Shown: positions 1 through 6,082 of the stretch, piece after piece | Layout: every line of letters begins with the position of its first letter | Position numbering within the stretch: position 1 is the first letter of the stretch | Assembly (NCBI GenBank): GCA_002436205.1 | Contig: DJKT01000061.1 | Coordinates: forward strand, 1 to 12,006 | Length of the DNA: 12,006 bases | Source: Candidatus Peribacter sp. UBA6535 | Lineage (GTDB): Bacteria; Patescibacteriota; Gracilibacteria; Peribacterales; Peribacteraceae | Reading direction: 5' to 3' | Position numbers and translations under genes: made by a program | The notes under the pieces: generated by a model | The model's database searches: none | What the model saw: only the letters and a program-made list of their open reading frames with translations | Told to the model about the DNA's origin: nothing

Positions 1-79
1 GAGGGATTCGAACCCTCGGACCGGTTGCCCGGTCAACACATTAGCAGTGTGTCCCATTCGACCACTCTGGCACCTCTCC
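1..79 (-). tRNA. tRNA-Ser (anticodon GCU), 3' end cut by window edge
   Basis: Read on the minus strand from base 79, this is a class II tRNA. It has the 5' acceptor strand GGAGAGG, a D arm, and a 5-bp anticodon stem (ACACA/TGTGT) around the loop CTGCTAA, which gives anticodon GCT at 43-45. A long variable arm follows (GACCGG-GCAA-CCGGTC), then a T arm GAGGG-TTCGAAT-CCCTC. The long variable arm and GCT anticodon identify serine, reading AGC/AGU codons. The 3' acceptor strand and any encoded CCA lie beyond base 1. Its 5' end is only 8 bases after the stop codon of the L,D-transpeptidase-like gene, so the two are probably on one primary transcript unless a promoter lies inside that gene. Confidence 0.95.
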
Positions 80-87
80 AGCCACTC

Positions 88-711
88 CTAGTATAGTGCA
101 ACTTCCGCGCTGTCTTCTAGATCTTCTTCATCTTTCTCAAAGGCGAGCATTGCCTCTTGAAGGTTATCTATTCCATGCTGACTAATTACTTCAATAGATT
201 CATTCTTCTCAAACGTGTTTACGAGTATGTCCATTATAGGGATCCTAACGATGATGCATCCCATACTGCGAAATCTAGTATCCAAACCTTCGAAGATCTC
301 ATCTTCTTGACCATATTCATGGAATCCATACGCCGTGTGTTCAGATCCATCTTTGTAGAGCCTTAAGAAACGACCAGAAGGACCGAAGGTTAATCGGTCT
401 CCTTTAATATGCATAGTCTTTATAGCCCAACTCCAGTTTGGTGTTGAAGCATTGTAATAACGACCGATATAACTCACCCAGCGACGTTGACCAGTAACAA
501 GAGGAAAATTGAGATACTGACCATCTTTATGAAAAATATATCCTTCATTATTCTTAGTATCTACAAGGATCTTATCACCCTCTTCTACTACCCATTTTTC
601 TGTTGAAATTGCATGGGGTACAGGGTCGCCCTGCAGCCCTTCCACAGGGGAATGTGGAGCTACAGGAACACTCAAAATGAGTGTCAGCAATGTGGTAGTA
701 AGAGTTGACAT
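88..711 (-). CDS. Exported L,D-transpeptidase-like (YkuD-fold) protein
   Basis: A 207-residue protein with a hydrophobic N-terminal signal segment (about residues 4-18), so it probably acts outside the membrane on peptidoglycan. Residues 40-175 look like a YkuD-type L,D-transpeptidase domain, the family that forms 3-3 crosslinks or attaches proteins to peptidoglycan through a catalytic Cys. The candidate Cys is C152 in S149-M150-G151-C152, and H131 in FHEYG is the candidate general base 21 residues before it. The usual SHGC-x-R signature is altered: the His next to the Cys is Met150 and the Arg is Ile154 (an Arg sits at 156). The C-terminal 25 residues are strongly acidic. The ATG at 709-711 lacks a Shine-Dalgarno sequence, but a good promoter ends 10 bases upstream. 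The fold call rests on motif spacing only; it may be catalytically altered. Confidence 0.72.
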   Translation of the reverse strand: MSTLTTTLLTLILSVPVAPHSPVEGLQGDPVPHAISTEKWVVEEGDKILVDTKNNEGYIFHKDGQYLNFPLVTGQRRWVSYIGRYYNASTPNWSWAIKTMHIKGDRLTFGPSGRFLRLYKDGSEHTAYGFHEYGQEDEIFEGLDTRFRSMGCIIVRIPIMDILVNTFEKNESIEVISQHGIDNLQEAMLAFEKDEEDLEDSAEVALY

Positions 712-721
712 AAAGGCGACT

Positions 722-749
722 ATTGTACATAATTTTACTTGTACGTCAA
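722..749 (-). promoter_or_regulatory. Sigma-70-type promoter of the L,D-transpeptidase-like gene
   Basis: On the minus strand, TTGACG (744-749) and TACAAT (722-727) are separated by 16 bases, a near-consensus -35/-10 pair. The -10 ends 10 bases before the ATG (709-711). Transcription would therefore start about 4-5 bases before the start codon, giving an essentially leaderless mRNA. The same transcript may continue into tRNA-Ser. Confidence 0.65.
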
Positions 750-795
750 TGGCTTCTATTAGCCGAATTGTGGCAAAATACTAGCCTGAAAAGGG

Positions 796-801
796 TATAA
801 A
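796..801 (+). promoter_or_regulatory. Possible -10 element for rsmH
   Basis: TATAAA is preceded by GGG and lies 25 bases before the rsmH ATG. No convincing -35 is seen 16-18 bases upstream. A second weak candidate, GATGAT at 809-814, would put the start closer to the ATG. The promoter must lie in the 115-base gap shared with the divergent L,D-transpeptidase gene, where a short inverted repeat GGCT-N6-AGCC (751-764) is also present. Confidence 0.3.
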
Positions 802-826
802 TTGACCTGATGATTTTCGACCAAAT

Positions 827-1723
827 ATGAGAGATTATCCACACAAATCGGTGCTGCTTAGCGAGGTGCTTTTAGGCCTTAGTCCAAAGGCTAGTGATCG
901 TATTCTTGATGTCACATTGGGACTCGGTGGACACGCCAATTCTCTTCTCAAACAGACTAAATCTGATGGGTCTCTTGTAGGTCTAGATGCTGATGAGGAA
1001 AACCTGACAAAAGCAAAGGCGCAACTGGTGCAATATGCAGATCAAAGTCAGTTTGTTCACGCAAACTTTAGCCAACTTCCAGATCTCAACCTTGGTACTT
1101 TTGACATTATTCTTGCAGACCTCGGTGTAAGTTCACCGCATTTCGATGAGCCTGAAAGAGGGTTTAGTTTCCGCTTTGATGGGCCACTTGATATGCGTTT
1201 TGACCGATCATCAGGAGAGACTGCTGCAAAGCTGATTGATCGATCTTCAGCAGAAGACCTCTCTAGGATTCTACGAAACTTCGGAGAGGTACGGCAACAG
1301 AGTCGTCTCGCGCAAGCACTTAAGGAATCACGTCCACAAACGACACAAGAGGCCTTCGCTATTATTGAATCTGTTGCTGGGTTTCGTGCTAAATCCGTTG
1401 CTCCGCAGGTGTTTCAAGCACTGCGCATCGCTGTAAATGATGAACTTGGTGCCTTGGAAATATTACTGAATACCGCTCCAAAAATGCTCAATTCTGGAGG
1501 AAGGCTTGGGATTATCTCCTTTCACTCGCTAGAAGACAGACTGGTAAAGCAGACATTCCGTACTCTCTGCAGTGTTGAGAAAGATGAGACAACAGGGGCA
1601 GACATTGGAAAAGCACCCTTTGAGCTATTGCAGAGAAAGGCGATCAAGCCTTCAGATGAAGAAATAGAAAGTAATCCAAGGGCACGCAGTGCGAGACTTA
1701 GAGTCTTGAGGCGTTGCCTATGA
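827..1723 (+). CDS. rsmH: 16S rRNA (cytosine-1402-N4)-methyltransferase RsmH
   Basis: 298 residues, close to the normal family length. RsmH (MraW) uses S-adenosylmethionine to methylate N4 of C1402 in the 16S rRNA decoding centre. Visible signatures are the start (HKSVLLSEVL), the SAM-binding loop DVTLGLGGH, the acidic GLDAD turn, the DLGVSSPHFDEPERGFSFR and DGPLDMRFD segments, FQALRIAVNDEL, GGRLGIISFHSLEDRLVK, and the C-terminal NPRARSARLRVLRR. The family is complete end to end with no frameshift. No mraZ precedes it; an ftsL-like gene follows 12 bases after its stop, the standard order in the division/cell-wall cluster. The start has no Shine-Dalgarno sequence. Its TGA stop is followed at once by an in-frame TAG. 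Confidence 0.97.
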   Translation: MRDYPHKSVLLSEVLLGLSPKASDRILDVTLGLGGHANSLLKQTKSDGSLVGLDADEENLTKAKAQLVQYADQSQFVHANFSQLPDLNLGTFDIILADLGVSSPHFDEPERGFSFRFDGPLDMRFDRSSGETAAKLIDRSSAEDLSRILRNFGEVRQQSRLAQALKESRPQTTQEAFAIIESVAGFRAKSVAPQVFQALRIAVNDELGALEILLNTAPKMLNSGGRLGIISFHSLEDRLVKQTFRTLCSVEKDETTGADIGKAPFELLQRKAIKPSDEEIESNPRARSARLRVLRRCL

Positions 1724-1724
1724 T
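1719..1724 (+). promoter_or_regulatory. Possible -10 element for the ftsL-like gene, overlapping the rsmH stop
   Basis: TATGAT overlaps the rsmH stop codon and ends 11 bases before the ftsL-like ATG (1736), the same spacing seen for the surface-protein genes A and B. No good -35 is visible. It may be chance, since the two genes could simply form an operon. Confidence 0.3.
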
Positions 1725-1735
1725 AGAATAGATCT

Positions 1736-2092
1736 ATGATCAAGGATCTCCTTTTTCCCACAAATGGACCTCGCAGGTCTTCACTCGGGCGTATGGTGAA
1801 CCAAAGCACGGTGTTGCTGATGGTATCCATCGGAGCGTTGATTCTTTTGCTCGCCCTCCTTATTTTGTTTCATCAAAACAGTAATGCTACAAAGGGGTAT
1901 CTGTTAAGGAACTTAGAGCGTGAACGTTCTCAGCTTCTTTTGGAGCAAGAAGTTCTAAATATGCAGGTGGCTAAGGCTCAGGCTATGGATAAAATTGAAA
2001 ATGACCGCCAAATTCAGACAATGATTCCCATCAAAAACCCGCTGTATACAAAAAATGCAGACCCCGAATTAGACGATGGATTAGAGCTCTAG
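1736..2092 (+). CDS. FtsL/DivIC-like cell-division membrane protein
   Basis: 118 residues with the shape of FtsL: a short basic cytoplasmic N-terminus (GPRRSSLGR), one membrane span at residues 26-45, then a heptad-like, Glu/Gln/Leu-rich coiled-coil segment (about 50-90) and a short acidic tail. FtsL-type proteins sit in the divisome with FtsB and FtsQ and help activate septal wall synthesis by FtsWI. Sequence in this family is poorly conserved, so the call rests on topology, length and position just after rsmH. No penicillin-binding protein (ftsI) follows as it would in a full cluster; protein A comes next instead. No Shine-Dalgarno sequence precedes the ATG. A generic septum-formation initiator protein is the main alternative. 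Confidence 0.7.
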   Translation: MIKDLLFPTNGPRRSSLGRMVNQSTVLLMVSIGALILLLALLILFHQNSNATKGYLLRNLERERSQLLLEQEVLNMQVAKAQAMDKIENDRQIQTMIPIKNPLYTKNADPELDDGLEL

Positions 2093-2168
2093 CGATATAG
2101 CAAGTGGAGAAAACCTCTCTATAGATAGGATACGCCCAAATTAGGGTCTGGGCTGTTGGAGTAAATAA

Positions 2169-2177
2169 TGGTATAAT
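2169..2177 (+). promoter_or_regulatory. Extended -10 promoter of surface protein A
   Basis: TGGTATAAT is a perfect extended -10 (TG-N-TATAAT). The hexamer 2172-2177 ends 11 bases before the ATG at 2189, so transcription would begin about 4-5 bases upstream of the start codon. No clear -35 is seen, which fits extended -10 promoters. The gene for protein B has the same 9-mer at the same distance. No Shine-Dalgarno sequence lies in between. Confidence 0.65.
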
Positions 2178-2188
2178 AGATAGAACAA

Positions 2189-4534
2189 ATGAAAAGAAAC
2201 ATTGTCATTGGAATTGTCTCGGCAGCCGTACTCGCTCTCGTAGTGTATGCATCTCCTAGGATGCAGACTGCTCAGTTATCCTATGCCCAGTGTGTTGGAG
2301 AGCTTTATGGAACAGCAGGATGTCCTTTGATACAGGAGGACCCGGCTCCTGCAAATTGTGGCGATGCCATTTTGGACGAAGCCTCTGGCGAGGAGTGTGA
2401 TGAGGGACGGTTTAACGGTGTAAGCTTCTGCAGTGACAAGTGTAAGATCTTTTACTGTGGCGATGCTGAGGTACAAAATCATATTGGTGAAGAGTGTGAC
2501 CTTGGTGTAAATGTGTATGCTGAAACACAGGGTGGTATTGACCTTATTTTTGATGCTGAACAAATTGGCAGCTATGCAAATCAGTGTGGTAACGCGTGCA
2601 TTCCTCCTTGTCCGTTAAAGAAGGATATCAATGGTAATTTCGAGTTGGATTCTGGTGGAAACTACCAGCTGGACTGTGATTCAGGGCTTCTGCCTAGTCG
2701 CTGTACATATGCAATCTTTGAAACAGCATGCGATACAGAGCCTGTAAACCCTGCAGCACCCGAACAGGATCCTTCTGAGAGTGATCAAAATTCTTCAACA
2801 ACCGGTGAAGGTGATGTAACAGTAAACCTCACGTTCCCATTCCCAAATCAGCAGCAAGACTCTACATCTTCGGATTCTGGTGGAGAGCAAATTGCACAAA
2901 ATAGTCAGAGTGCTGAGTGTGGTAATGGAGTACCGGAAGTTGGTGAAATGTGTGATGATGGAAATCAAATAGATATTGATAGCTGTACGAACCAATGTCG
3001 CATTCCGTACTGTGGAGATGGAAACAGAGAAGGCGCAGAACAATGTGATTCGAGAGGTGCAGATACCAGTGCTTGTGATGCAGACTGTTCGTTCCCTTCA
3101 TGTGGCGACGGGCATCGTAACAAGAATACTGGTGAAGAGTGTGATGATGCTAATGACACTAATACTGATAGCTGTACAGATGAGTGCAAAAAGGCTGCAT
3201 GTGGAGATGGGTATCGCCAGCCAGGTGAACAGTGTGATGATGGAAATTCCAGTGACTTTGATAAGTGTCGAAGTGACTGTACCATTCCAATTTGTGGTGA
3301 TGGTGTAATTGACCGTGGTGAGGAATGTGACGATGGAAACTTCAATAACACCGATAGTTGTACCAACCAATGTCGCGAGGCAAAGTGCGGTAATGGTGTA
3401 AAGGATGGTAAGGATGAGTGTGATGATGGCAATACAAATAACTTCGACTCCTGTAAGAATGATTGTTCTATTCCATACTGTGGTGATGCAGTAGTTACTC
3501 CACAGCCGCCTTACAATGAACACTGTGACGATGGCAATAAGATTGATGATGATCAATGTAACAATAGCTGCCAAAAGCCTGGATGTGGTGATGGGATAAT
3601 TCAACAGAACCTCGGAGAACTCTGTGACGATGGAAATACCATTAATACAGACGCATGTAGTAATGAATGTAAAGTTGCGGTTTGTGGAGATAGTATTGTT
3701 CAGAGTGGTGAAGAGTGTGATGATGGAAACAATCTAAATGGGGATTCCTGCACAAATATCTGTTCACAGGCAAAGTGTGGAGATGGGTATGTGCAAACAG
3801 GCGAAGAGTGTGATGATGCAAACCGCGAGAACCTTGATAGTTGTAGTAACAGATGTCGTGCTTCTTTCTGCGGAGATAAGATTGTCCAGCTCGATGAGCA
3901 ATGTGATGATGGAGACGATGACAATACAGACGAATGTACCAATCAATGCACGGTACCAGTCTGCGGAAATGGCTTTATAGAGGGCTCAGAAGAGTGTGAT
4001 GATAGTAACGAGAGCAACTTAGATTCTTGTCTCAATACTTGCACACTCCCTGTTTGTGGAAATGACGAGATAGAAGGGTCTGAAGAGTGTGATGATGGAA
4101 ATCTTAATAATGGTGATGGCTGTGACTCACGATGTGGAATCGAAACAATGTGTGGCGATGGAATAGTTGATGGTATTGAGGAATGTGATGCGGGAGTGCT
4201 CAACTCAGATGAAGTACCAAATGCCTGTCGTCTCAATTGCCGAGTAGCGTTCTGTGGAGATGGAATTATTGATGAAGAGGAAGAGTGTGACAGCACAGAA
4301 GGTTGTACTGCAAAATGTAGGTATCCCACGTTTATGGCAGCACACGGAAACAGTGTCTGGGGATCCGTTGTAGCGATACTTCTGATTGGTGGCGGCGGAC
4401 TTGGATTCCTCTATCGTAAGAAGATTCTCGACCTCTCTAAGAAGGCTGCAGAGAGCGTGCGTGAGCTCTCAATCGATGACATTCCACTCGATGAGTTGGA
4501 GATGCCATGGCACAAGTGGGACGATAAGAAGTAG
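2189..4534 (+). CDS. Membrane-anchored surface protein A with 17 cysteine-rich (Myxo_disulf/DUF4215-type) repeats
   Basis: 781 residues. An N-terminal export segment (about 4-21) is followed by two cysteine-rich units (from 57 and 90), a linker rich in Asp, Ser, Gln and Asn (about 175-243), 15 tandem units (244-713), one membrane span (723-742), and a 39-residue cytoplasmic tail ending in acidic/Trp-containing sequence (ELEMPWHKWDDKK). Each unit follows CGDG-x(5-9)-EECDDGN-x(2-4)-(N)xDSC-x(3)-C, with four Cys that should form two disulfides; this is the Myxococcus cysteine-rich repeat family (TIGR02232/DUF4215-like). The many Asp and Asn suggest divalent-cation binding, an inference. It is predicted to be a type I membrane protein exposed on the cell surface; its partner or ligand is unknown. 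It starts from a leaderless-type extended -10 promoter shared with protein B, and its stop is one base from that of pyk on the other strand. Confidence 0.9.
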   Translation: MKRNIVIGIVSAAVLALVVYASPRMQTAQLSYAQCVGELYGTAGCPLIQEDPAPANCGDAILDEASGEECDEGRFNGVSFCSDKCKIFYCGDAEVQNHIGEECDLGVNVYAETQGGIDLIFDAEQIGSYANQCGNACIPPCPLKKDINGNFELDSGGNYQLDCDSGLLPSRCTYAIFETACDTEPVNPAAPEQDPSESDQNSSTTGEGDVTVNLTFPFPNQQQDSTSSDSGGEQIAQNSQSAECGNGVPEVGEMCDDGNQIDIDSCTNQCRIPYCGDGNREGAEQCDSRGADTSACDADCSFPSCGDGHRNKNTGEECDDANDTNTDSCTDECKKAACGDGYRQPGEQCDDGNSSDFDKCRSDCTIPICGDGVIDRGEECDDGNFNNTDSCTNQCREAKCGNGVKDGKDECDDGNTNNFDSCKNDCSIPYCGDAVVTPQPPYNEHCDDGNKIDDDQCNNSCQKPGCGDGIIQQNLGELCDDGNTINTDACSNECKVAVCGDSIVQSGEECDDGNNLNGDSCTNICSQAKCGDGYVQTGEECDDANRENLDSCSNRCRASFCGDKIVQLDEQCDDGDDDNTDECTNQCTVPVCGNGFIEGSEECDDSNESNLDSCLNTCTLPVCGNDEIEGSEECDDGNLNNGDGCDSRCGIETMCGDGIVDGIEECDAGVLNSDEVPNACRLNCRVAFCGDGIIDEEEECDSTEGCTAKCRYPTFMAAHGNSVWGSVVAILLIGGGGLGFLYRKKILDLSKKAAESVRELSIDDIPLDELEMPWHKWDDKK
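2357..2617 (+). repeat. Two N-terminal diverged cysteine-rich units of protein A
   Basis: Unit 1 begins at residue 57 (CGDAILDEASGEECDEG) and unit 2 at residue 90 (CGDAEVQNHIGEECDLG). Unit 2 is interrupted by an extra loop before its final Cys pair, and more Cys-containing sequence follows, so these units differ from the regular downstream array and may form a distinct N-terminal head. The right boundary is approximate. Confidence 0.7.
2918..4327 (+). repeat. Array of 15 tandem cysteine-rich coding repeats in protein A
   Basis: Fifteen back-to-back units cover residues 244-713, averaging about 31 residues (94 bases). Most carry C-G-[DN]-G, E-[EQ]-C-D-D-G-N, D-[SEAKQ]-C and a final C. At DNA level, stretches such as gaagagtgtgatgatg recur across units, so the array could change copy number by recombination or be mis-assembled from short reads. 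Units 4, 16 and 17 lack the DDGN core; the last unit is shortened just before the membrane span. Confidence 0.9.
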
Positions 4535-4535
4535 T

Positions 4536-5942
4536 CTAAAGCGTAACGACTTCCATCTTGTTTGCCCTATCTTTAAGGAGCATTATTTTTTGCCCCTTGG
4601 TAAGGAGTCCTATCTTCTTTGCAAGATCTAATCCTGTTTGCATAGTTACGTCGTCTGAATCATCGAACTCTACATGTAGAGGATAGACGCCATAATTCAA
4701 TAAGAGTGACCGTGCAATAATAGCGTTCTTTGCTAGAGCAATAATAGGAATTGGGTGCCGGAACTTACTAATGTGATTTGCCGTACGTCCTGACTCTGTG
4801 ATTAATACAAATGCCTCAACTTCTTCTTCCTGTGCAAGGGCAATAGCCTTATCCATCTCTTCTTCTGCAGAGTCACGGAAGTGAATGTCATACGTAGTTT
4901 CAAGGCGAGATAGATGTTCTTCGGTTGCTTTATGAATACGAATCATTGCTTCTAAAGACACTAGAGGATGGCTTCCAGAAGCCGTCTCTCCGGATAGCAT
5001 AGTAGAGTCAGCACCGGTGGCCACTGCATGTGCAGTATCAGTTACTTCTGCACGTGTAGGTACAGGATGTTCCTTCATGCTCTCAAGCATGTGTGTCGCA
5101 ATGATCACGGGTTTGCCAGCATCTTTACATCGGCAGACAATCTCATCTTGAACAGCTGGAAGTTTTTCAAATGGGAGGTCAGCTCCTAAGTCTCCACGTG
5201 CAACCATAATGGCATCAGAGACATCGATAATCTCTTTGATATTTGCAACACCTTTTTGCGTTTCGATCTTTGAAATAATCTTCGAGCTGCTACCTACTTC
5301 AGCAAGCATTAGTCGTACTTCTTTTACTTCATCTGCGTTGCGAATAAACGAAAGTGCAAGAAAATCGAGGTTCTGCTTTGCACCAAAACGTAAATCTCCC
5401 CAATCACTTTCGGTAATAGACGGTAAATCAATATCCGCACCGGGCAGATTAATATGCCTTCTCGTTCCAATTTCTCCGTTCCCTCTTGCTTTCGCAATTA
5501 CAGATCCATCTTTTTCAACTGAGACTATGTCGAAGGATATTTCACCGTTATCAATCAAGATAGTATCCGTTTCGATTACATCCTTCGCAAATCCGTCGTA
5601 ACTTACTTCAATAAGCTTCTTTCCAGATTCATGTTCAGACGCAGTTGAGGAGAACACAACTTCGTCTCCCTTTTTAATTACTATGGGATCCTGAACATCT
5701 CCTGTGCGAATTTCTGCACCCTTGGTATCAAGCATGACTGCAACTTGAAGGTCGTGTGACTTGTTGTAGGCTGTTATTTGATCGATGATTTTCTGGTGTC
5801 CTTCACGAGATCCATGCGAAAAGTTGAGTCTTGCCACATTCATTCCACTATCAGCTAGATCTGTGAGAATGGCCTGATCCCACGATGCAGGGCCAATAGT
5901 ACAGACAATTTTGGTGCGCCGGAGAGGGCAAATAGGAGTCAT
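4536..5942 (-). CDS. pyk: Pyruvate kinase
   Basis: 468 residues, a full-length bacterial pyruvate kinase without extra C-terminal domain. It transfers phosphate from phosphoenolpyruvate to ADP, the last ATP-yielding step of glycolysis, in the cytoplasm. Visible motifs are RRTKIVCTIGPAS (8-20), the N-x-S-H-G segment (40-44) and LDTKG (71-75) that carry substrate and K+ ligands, the SKIE motif with catalytic K225 and Mg-ligand E227, MVARGDLG (247-253) with D251, and PTRAEVTDTA (295-304). The usual ATQMLESM is ATHMLESM, a Gln-to-His change at 284. The lidding B domain spans about 78-170 and the C domain about 355-468. Neither a Shine-Dalgarno sequence nor a strong -10 at the 10-11 base spacing is evident. 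The stop lies one base from that of protein A. Confidence 0.98.
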   Translation of the reverse strand: MTPICPLRRTKIVCTIGPASWDQAILTDLADSGMNVARLNFSHGSREGHQKIIDQITAYNKSHDLQVAVMLDTKGAEIRTGDVQDPIVIKKGDEVVFSSTASEHESGKKLIEVSYDGFAKDVIETDTILIDNGEISFDIVSVEKDGSVIAKARGNGEIGTRRHINLPGADIDLPSITESDWGDLRFGAKQNLDFLALSFIRNADEVKEVRLMLAEVGSSSKIISKIETQKGVANIKEIIDVSDAIMVARGDLGADLPFEKLPAVQDEIVCRCKDAGKPVIIATHMLESMKEHPVPTRAEVTDTAHAVATGADSTMLSGETASGSHPLVSLEAMIRIHKATEEHLSRLETTYDIHFRDSAEEEMDKAIALAQEEEVEAFVLITESGRTANHISKFRHPIPIIALAKNAIIARSLLLNYGVYPLHVEFDDSDDVTMQTGLDLAKKIGLLTKGQKIMLLKDRANKMEVVTL

Positions 5943-6082
5943 AAGAATACTCTAGTAGGGTAGTGTAGAAAATTGGCCACGAGAAGGGAAATTACAGCAG
6001 ATTCTGGTGACAACAATTCTTAACAAAAGCAAGGTCAGCAACAACACAGAAAGCCCAAATTTTGGTATAATAATATGATTTG
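5943..6082. promoter_or_regulatory. Divergent promoter region between pyk and protein B
   Basis: This 140-base gap must hold both divergent promoters. The rightward one is clear (extended -10 at 6063-6071). For pyk, only weak candidates are seen on the minus strand: TACTAG (5952-5957), ending 9 bases before the ATG, and a TACACT further up. The middle is A/C-rich on the plus strand. No riboswitch, strong hairpin or operator-like palindrome was recognised. Confidence 0.45.
6063..6071 (+). promoter_or_regulatory. Extended -10 promoter of surface protein B
   Basis: TGGTATAAT, identical to the element before protein A; the hexamer (6066-6071) ends 11 bases before the ATG at 6083. Predicted transcription start is about 4-5 bases upstream of the ATG, that is, leaderless or nearly so. 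No Shine-Dalgarno sequence is present. A TTG at 6080 directly before the ATG is in frame but is a less likely start. Confidence 0.65.

Noticed and set aside
157..366. Plus-strand 69-residue open frame
   Set aside because: Entirely antisense to the transpeptidase-like gene with no recognisable features.
2134..2142. GCCCAAATT present upstream of both A (2134) and B (6053) as a shared operator
   Set aside because: The distance to the -10 differs greatly (about 29 versus 4 bases), so a common regulatory role is doubtful; probably chance.
2093..2188. Possible terminator hairpin (GCCCA...TGGGC) between the ftsL-like gene and protein A
   Set aside because: 5-bp stem with a 10-base loop and no following T run; not distinguishable from chance.
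2918..4327. CRISPR-like array suggested by the regular spacing of repeated DNA
   Set aside because: The periodic words are in a continuous reading frame, units are back to back without unique spacers of constant length, and the protein pattern explains the period.
2965..4329. Several long open frames antisense to, or in other frames of, the protein A repeats (Ser/His/Pro-rich or Ile/Thr-rich products)
   Set aside because: Their periodic composition is the mirror of the tandem coding repeat in protein A; they have no start signals and no recognisable domains.
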